This document shows, one piece after another, positions 49,595 through 52,420 of a DNA stretch of 52,420 nucleotides. Under the pieces are notes generated by a model that was not told the origin of the DNA, made no database searches, and saw nothing but the letters and a program-made list of their open reading frames with translations. A program made the translations under genes and the position numbers. The stretch is from an uncultured Lentisphaerota bacterium (lineage in GTDB: Bacteria > Verrucomicrobiota > Kiritimatiellia > RFP12 > UBA1067), in assembly GCA_900320225.1 (NCBI GenBank), contig ONRL01000006.1, positions 1 through 52,420 of the forward strand, read 5' to 3'. Each line of letters starts with the position of its first letter. The stretch's first letter is position 1.

Positions 49595-49603
49595 TGGTAT
49601 ACT
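49595..49603 (+). promoter_or_regulatory. gatB extended -10
   Basis: TGG-TATACT with the hexamer at 49598-49603, then at. The ATG at 49638 lies 34 bases further, so here a normal leader is present. Confidence 0.6.
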
Positions 49604-49637
49604 ATGCCCCGTTTCACACACGAGAGCGAGAGTGCAC

Positions 49638-51071
49638 ATGGAATTCGAAAACACGATCGGGCTGGAGACGCACGTCCAGCTCAAGACAAAAACGAAAATG
49701 TTCTGCGGCTGCCTGCTGAAGACGGGCTGCGAGCCGAACACCAACGTCTGCCCCGTGTGCCTGGGCTACCCCGGGGCCCTGCCCGTCGCGAACAGGGAGG
49801 CCGTGAAGCTCACCGTGATGAGCGGCCTCATGCTCGGCTGCGAGATCAACCGCCACGCCACCTTCGACCGGAAGAACTACTTCTACCCCGACATGGCGAA
49901 GGACTACCAGATCTCCGAAAACGGCAACCCGCTCTGCATCGGCGGCGGCGTCACGATCGAGACGCCCGACGGCCCCAAGTTCATCCGCATCAACCACATC
50001 CACCTTGAGGAGGACGCCGCGAAGATCAACCACTACGCCCAGAGCTCGGGCGTGGACTTCAACCGCGGCGGCACGCCCCTCATGGAGATCGTCTCGGAGC
50101 CGGACATGGCGTCCGCCGACGAGGCGATCGCGTACCTCACCGCCCTCAAGGAGATGCTCGTCTACGCCGGCGTGAGTGACTGCAACCTCGAAGAGGGCAA
50201 CATGCGCTCCGACGTGAACATCTCCATCCGTCCCGTGGGCGAGACGAAGCTCGGCACGAAGGTGGAGATCAAGAACATGAACTCCTTCCGCGGCATCCAC
50301 GCCGCCCTCGAGTACGAGGCGCGCCGCCAGCGCGAGTGCATGGCCCATTCGATTCCGATCATCCAGGAAACGCGCCGGTGGGACGGCGAGGCCCTTGAGA
50401 CCGCCTCGATGCGCTCGAAGGAGAACGCCCACGACTACCGCTACTTCCCCGAACCCGACCTCGTGCCCGTGGCCCTCTCCGAGGAGCAGATCGAGGAATG
50501 GCGCAAGCTCCTCCCCGAGCAGCCCAAGGCCCGCCGCGCGCGCATGATCGAGGAGTACGGCATTGCCGAATACGACGCGGACGTCCTCTCCCAGCACAAG
50601 GCGAACGCCGACTACTTCGAGGCCGCCGCCAAGGGGCTCGACAAGAAAGTGGCCAAGCAGCTCTGCAACCTCTACATGAGCGACGTGATGGCCCTTCTCA
50701 ACGCGAGCGGCAAAGAGATCGGCGACTGCGCGATGACGCCGCAGGCGCTCGCCGCCCTCGTGAAGATGGCCGCCGCCGGCACGATCAACGGCCCCACGCT
50801 CAAGGAGCTCCTCCCCGAGATCTTTGAGAAAGGCGGCGACCCGGAGGCGATCGTGAAGGAACGCGGGCTCGGCGCCGTTAGCGACACCGCCGCCCTCGAG
50901 GCGTTCGTGGACCAGGCCATCGCCGCCAATCCCGGACCCGTCGCCGACTTCAAGGCCGGCAAGAAGGCCGCCGCCGGCTTCTTCGTGGGCCAGGTGATGA
51001 AGCTCTCCAAGGGCAAGGCCGACCCGAAGATCGTCGGCAAGCTCGTCGCCCAGAAACTCGCCGCCTGCTGA
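49638..51071 (+). CDS. gatB: Asp/Glu-tRNA amidotransferase subunit B
   Basis: Subunit of the GatCAB enzyme that converts misacylated Glu-tRNA-Gln or Asp-tRNA-Asn to the amides. The 477-residue protein has the family landmarks IGLETHVQL, CGCLLKTGCEPNTNVCPVCL (zinc cysteines), YFYPDMAKDYQISE, GGTPLMEIVSEPDM and the C-terminal YqeY-like helical domain (about 335-477). ATG 49638 is preferred over a GTG two codons upstream. GCGAGAG precedes it. Neither gatA nor gatC is in the window. Confidence 0.96.
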   Translation: MEFENTIGLETHVQLKTKTKMFCGCLLKTGCEPNTNVCPVCLGYPGALPVANREAVKLTVMSGLMLGCEINRHATFDRKNYFYPDMAKDYQISENGNPLCIGGGVTIETPDGPKFIRINHIHLEEDAAKINHYAQSSGVDFNRGGTPLMEIVSEPDMASADEAIAYLTALKEMLVYAGVSDCNLEEGNMRSDVNISIRPVGETKLGTKVEIKNMNSFRGIHAALEYEARRQRECMAHSIPIIQETRRWDGEALETASMRSKENAHDYRYFPEPDLVPVALSEEQIEEWRKLLPEQPKARRARMIEEYGIAEYDADVLSQHKANADYFEAAAKGLDKKVAKQLCNLYMSDVMALLNASGKEIGDCAMTPQALAALVKMAAAGTINGPTLKELLPEIFEKGGDPEAIVKERGLGAVSDTAALEAFVDQAIAANPGPVADFKAGKKAAAGFFVGQVMKLSKGKADPKIVGKLVAQKLAAC

Positions 51072-51152
51072 CACCGCGCGCGACAATCCGCATCCAAGCA
51101 GCACCGTCACCCGTCTCCCCGCTGCGGGGGATGGCGCGGAGACGGTCTGTTG

Positions 51153-51161
51153 TGGTATCAT
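51153..51161 (+). promoter_or_regulatory. Extended -10 of the GH97 gene
   Basis: TGG-TATCAT, hexamer at 51156-51161. The ATG is 31 bases further, with AAGGA between. Confidence 0.5.
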
Positions 51162-51191
51162 ATCCGCGAGCAACAGAAAGGATCAAAACAG

Positions 51192-52420
51192 ATGACTCTC
51201 CCACTTCTCCTCGCTTCCGCCCTCGCGGTGACGGCCCCCGACGGCGCCGCCGTGTGCCGCGTGACGCCGCCCGACCTCGGCGCGGACGCCCGCCTCGAGA
51301 CCACCAACATGCCCGGAGGCGTGGCGTGGCGCATCCGCTATGACGGCACCGGCCCGCGCACTGTCGCGCGCGAGGAATGGACGTTCGATTTCGGGAAGGA
51401 CCTCCGCTGCTGGCCCGTGAGCCACGCGCAGGGCGAGTACGTGCCCCGGACGCTCTCCGCGATTGCCTCCCTCAAGCCCAACCGCCGCGGCACGGCGGAG
51501 TGTCCGCTCGTGGTGGAGGGCGACGGCTGGACGGCCGCCCTCGGCGACGCGGCCGTGACCGACTACGCCCGCCTCCGCTTCGCCTCGGGCGAGCGCCCCG
51601 GACAGCTCAAGGCCGTCCTCGAAGGCCCGGCGTCCTTCACCGCCCCGTTCGTCACGCCATGGCGCTACGTCCACGTGGCGAAGGACTGCGTGGCCCTCGC
51701 GAACGCCCAGCCCGCGTTCCTGGACGCGCTGAACGCGCCGTCCCGGATCGCCGACACCACGGACGCGCCTGCGTGGACTTCGCGAAGCGCAACAACTTCC
51801 AGTACGTCGAGCTCGACGCCGGCTGGTACGGTCCCGAGCGCACGGGCGACCCGCTGAAGCCGAACGCCTACGTGAAGCCTGTCATCGACTACGCGAACGC
51901 CAACGGCGTGGGCGTGATCCTCTACGTGAACGACATCCCGCTCCACAAGAACCGCGACGCCATCCTCGACCAGCTCGCCGCGTGGGGCGTGAAGGGCGTG
52001 AAGTACGGGTTCGTGCAGGTGGGCGGACAGGCGGCGCGCAAGTGGGTGCTGGACGCGATCCGGGCCGCGGCGGACCGCCGCCTGCTCGTGGACATCCACG
52101 ACGAGTACCGCCTCACCGGCATCCAGAAGACCTATCCCAACGTGCTGACGGTGGAGGGGATCCGCGGCAACGAGGAGATGCCCCCCGCCGCCCACGACGC
52201 CGCGCTGCCGTTCACGCGCTTCCTGGACGGCCCCGGCGACTACACGCCGTGCTGGAACTTCCCCCGCGTCAAGAACACGCTCGCCCACCAGCTCGCGCTC
52301 CCGTGCGTCTATTCGAGCGGCTTCCAGTTCCTCTTCTGGTACCAGCGTCCGTCGCAGATCAAGGAACAGGACCCCGCGCTCGACTTCTGGCGCGAGATTC
52401 CCTGCGCGTTCGACGAGACG
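51192..52420 (+). pseudogene. GH97 glycosidase with internal deletion/frameshift, partial
   Basis: The first frame (51192 to about 51770) encodes a signal-like start and the N-terminal beta domain (EEWTFDFGKDLRCWPVSHAQ). At about 51758-51775 the reading frame changes; the GH97 barrel then continues in another frame from CVDFAKRNNFQYVELDAGWY to the right edge, with VDIHDEYRLTGIQKTYPN, TVEGIRGNEE. In the family, a WxxPGK-type segment lies between ADTT and the DFA helix; it is missing here, so probably more than one base was lost. GH97 enzymes cleave alpha-galactosides or alpha-glucosides. Could also be an assembly error. Confidence 0.7.

Overview
The window is GC-rich, densely coded chromosomal DNA from a bacterium that I would place, by inference, in the PVC group, most likely a gut-type Kiritimatiellota/Verrucomicrobia relative. 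The reasons are the mix of secreted glycosidases (GH92, GH65-like, GH97), BspA-type leucine-rich and Sel1 proteins, a fused AroK-AroB, Zn-ribbon helper genes, and many short palindromic repeats that lie between genes and also inside reading frames. No rRNA, tRNA or CRISPR array was recognised.

Layout. (1) 1-6915, minus: a housekeeping operon rpoD > membrane-anchored RRM protein > aroKB > alaS (short, spirochaete-like length) > HD-domain protein. Divergent to it is purM (7077-8141, plus); the two promoters stand back to back. (2) 8208-17632, minus: a secreted GH92 mannosidase fused to a phosphomannomutase-like HAD domain, a BspA-like LRR protein, a DUF1508 protein, a Sel1-repeat protein, a secreted double Cys/His-motif protein and a large unknown secreted protein, separated by repeat clusters. 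(3) 17670-29106, minus: an AT-richer, defence-like region. It has a secreted DNA/RNA endonuclease, a DUF4236-TM-TerB-like-AAA+ protein flanked by two identical 53-bp remnants of a SLOG-type gene, a zinc-ribbon membrane protein, a HARE-HTH/T5orf172 nuclease, a complete type I restriction system (hsdM, hsdS, hsdR) with a small membrane protein inside it, and a secreted staphylococcal-type nuclease. (4) 29174-30093, plus: a probable free-standing hairpin RNA with its own promoter, then an unknown gene that has absorbed a cluster of repeats in frame. (5) 30116-34278, minus: three-gene operon of unknown exported proteins. (6) 34543-38157, plus: an accessory module of two small unknown genes, a Gam-like protein, a small membrane protein and two HU-like/Ig-like proteins, the first frameshifted, with a 22-bp tandem repeat and an array of short hairpins between them. 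(7) 38389-43283, plus: tgt-yajC-LysM protein-serS-unknown. (8) 43280-49532, minus: rpsA-rpmB, then zinc-ribbon/coiled-coil protein-pgsA-like, a DEDDh exonuclease and a GH65-like glycosidase. (9) 49638-52420, plus: gatB and a broken GH97 gene cut by the window edge.

The most notable signals are the hairpin RNA candidate at 29224-29353, the duplicated SLOG remnant around the AAA+ gene, the GH92-phosphomannomutase fusion, the in-frame palindromic repeats, and several genes whose -10 box sits only 6-8 bases from the ATG, suggesting leaderless mRNAs. Residue numbers and coordinates were counted by hand; family calls rest on motif recognition without database searches.
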